Source: Anaerolineales bacterium (lineage in GTDB: Bacteria; Chloroflexota; Anaerolineae; Anaerolineales; UBA4823). Taken from it: a DNA stretch of 52,953 nucleotides. Shown here piece by piece: positions 52,200 through 52,953 of this stretch (its first letter is position 1; every line of letters begins with the position of its first letter). The stretch is from positions 1-52,953 of the forward strand of contig JAFGBV010000219.1 of the NCBI GenBank assembly GCA_016932955.1, given 5' to 3'. The position numbers and the translations under genes are program-made. Below the pieces are notes generated by a model that worked only from the letters and a program-made list of their open reading frames with translations, was not told where the DNA came from and did not search any database.

Positions 52200-52661
52200 T
52201 TACTCCACCTTGATGACCTGCACAGTGAAGGAACCGCCTGGCGCCTCAACACGCACTGTGTCGCCGGAGCGGTGATCCATTAGCGCTCTTCCCAGCGGGG
52301 ATTCGTTTGAAATCAACCCCTCACGCGGCGAAGCCTCTGCCGGGCCGACGATTGTATAAACCTCTTCAGGATTTTCTCCTTCGCAAATAGTGACGGTGGA
52401 GCCTACCTGCACAATATCGGATTTCTCATTCTCGTCGATTACCCGAGCATTCGCGAGCAAAATTTCCAGTTCCTGAATACGCCCTTCCACAAAGGCCTGC
52501 TCATTTTTGGCAGCCTCGTATTCGGCGTCCTCAATTAACTCGCCACCCTCCATTGCCTCGTGTAAACGTTGGGCAACTTCCTGGCGCTTAATCGTTCGCA
52601 GGTATACCAACTCTTCTTGCAGTTTCTGATATCCTGGGCGGGTCAAAAATGATGGAGGCAT
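52200..52661 (-). CDS. greA: Transcription elongation factor GreA
   Basis: 153 residues. N-terminal coiled coil ~1-75 with LTRPGYQKLQEELVYL and the acidic tip GGELIEDAEYEAAKNEQAF that reaches the RNA polymerase active site; C-terminal FKBP-like domain ~80-153 (ISNESPLGRALMDHRSGD). It stimulates transcript cleavage in backtracked complexes. Confidence 0.95.
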   Translation of the reverse strand: MPPSFLTRPGYQKLQEELVYLRTIKRQEVAQRLHEAMEGGELIEDAEYEAAKNEQAFVEGRIQELEILLANARVIDENEKSDIVQVGSTVTICEGENPEEVYTIVGPAEASPREGLISNESPLGRALMDHRSGDTVRVEAPGGSFTVQVIKVE

Positions 52662-52953
52662 GGTATCTTAATAATCCTAAAGATAAAAAACCACTCCCAA
52701 GGAGCGATTTTTCGCAGCAAGGATATGGGCAACAGTTGATTGCTGCGTGATCAACTACCTTTTTCAAAAACGATACGCGGTAAAGGGAAAGTCTCCTTTT
52801 CCTCTTACCGCTAGCGGGGGCATTGTAGCATAGATTTTGAGAAATCGCAAGATGAATCCCTTCAGTGCAGCAATTCTCAATATGGAAAAAAGTAACGGGA
52901 GAGACCTAGCCAGGAGTGAGAAAAAGTGATAATCTGACAGGAACTATGCTTAG
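52662..52953. other. Gene-free end of the window with two hairpins
   Basis: 292 bases without a supported gene. GCAGCAA/TTGCTGC can pair at about 52712-52747. GCGGTAA (52777-52783) with TTACCGC (52805-52811) plus inner GGGAAAG/CTTTTCC form a stronger hairpin. No clear promoter for greA; a TAGGAT-like -10 lies near 52678. Confidence 0.4.

Noticed and set aside
1..52953. CRISPR arrays, transposase genes, prophage genes
   Set aside because: No regularly spaced repeats and no recognisable transposase, integrase or phage structural gene was found.

Overview
The window reads as chromosome of a member of the Chloroflexota, most likely an Anaerolineae-type bacterium (inference from gene content: PdxS/PdxT, a Ycf45/SpoIIIAA-like ATPase with an R3H tail, MutS2, a DUF4332 protein, an adenosine-specific kinase, several Ser/Thr-Pro-tethered lipoproteins, ArsR-MFS and dNK genes). 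It is dense housekeeping DNA with about 48 protein genes, one tRNA, no rRNA, no insertion sequence with a transposase and no CRISPR array.

Layout. 1-7.7 kb (minus strand): an ECF sigma gene, a short possible anti-sigma remnant and a peptide-type substrate-binding lipoprotein, then a second ABC unit (an 865-residue binding protein whose two halves are in swapped order, and two DppB/DppC permeases, the last cut by the window edge). 7.8-11.7 kb (minus): maf, a lipoprotein-type class B penicillin-binding protein, and rsgA. 11.8-15.2 kb (plus): xpt-guaA for GMP synthesis, two small proteins, and ssb. 15.3-18.3 kb (minus): pepF and ychF. 18.4-20.5 kb: a 90-bp palindromic MITE-like element, tRNA-Leu(CAA), glgC and a membrane protein. 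20.6-22.9 kb (minus): an autoregulated ArsR-type regulator and an MFS exporter.

23.04-23.48 kb holds no gene but has a cluster of DnaA boxes, long palindromes and a DnaA-trio element next to an AT-rich stretch: a candidate chromosomal origin (oriC). A nearly perfect ParB site (parS) lies 13 kb away at 36.71 kb and supports an origin-proximal position.

23.5-31.4 kb (minus): M28 peptidase, mutS2, metG, primary sigma factor and yceD. metG is preceded by its own promoter, a 38-codon Met-rich leader ORF and an intrinsic terminator, which together look like a ribosome-mediated attenuator. 31.5-39 kb: rdgB, two histidine kinases, a deoxynucleoside kinase and a nucleotidyltransferase-like gene, and a GntR-slipin-DUF4177 operon. 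39.2-50.2 kb (mostly plus): pdxST, Ycf45-R3H ATPase, tmk, gmk, rhomboid, M23 peptidase, SDR, enoyl-CoA hydratase, AAC(3)-like. 50.2-52.7 kb (minus): greA, lysS and an orphan histidine-kinase dimerisation domain.

Functional links: nucleotide metabolism recurs (xpt, guaA, maf, rdgB, dNK, tmk, gmk, adenosine-specific kinase), along with translation (metG, lysS, rsgA, ychF, tRNA-Leu) and DNA maintenance (ssb, mutS2, candidate oriC, parS). Many gene ends carry strong hairpin terminators, and several of these sit directly against the ribosome-binding site of the next gene. All functional calls come from motif reading by eye; no database search was run.
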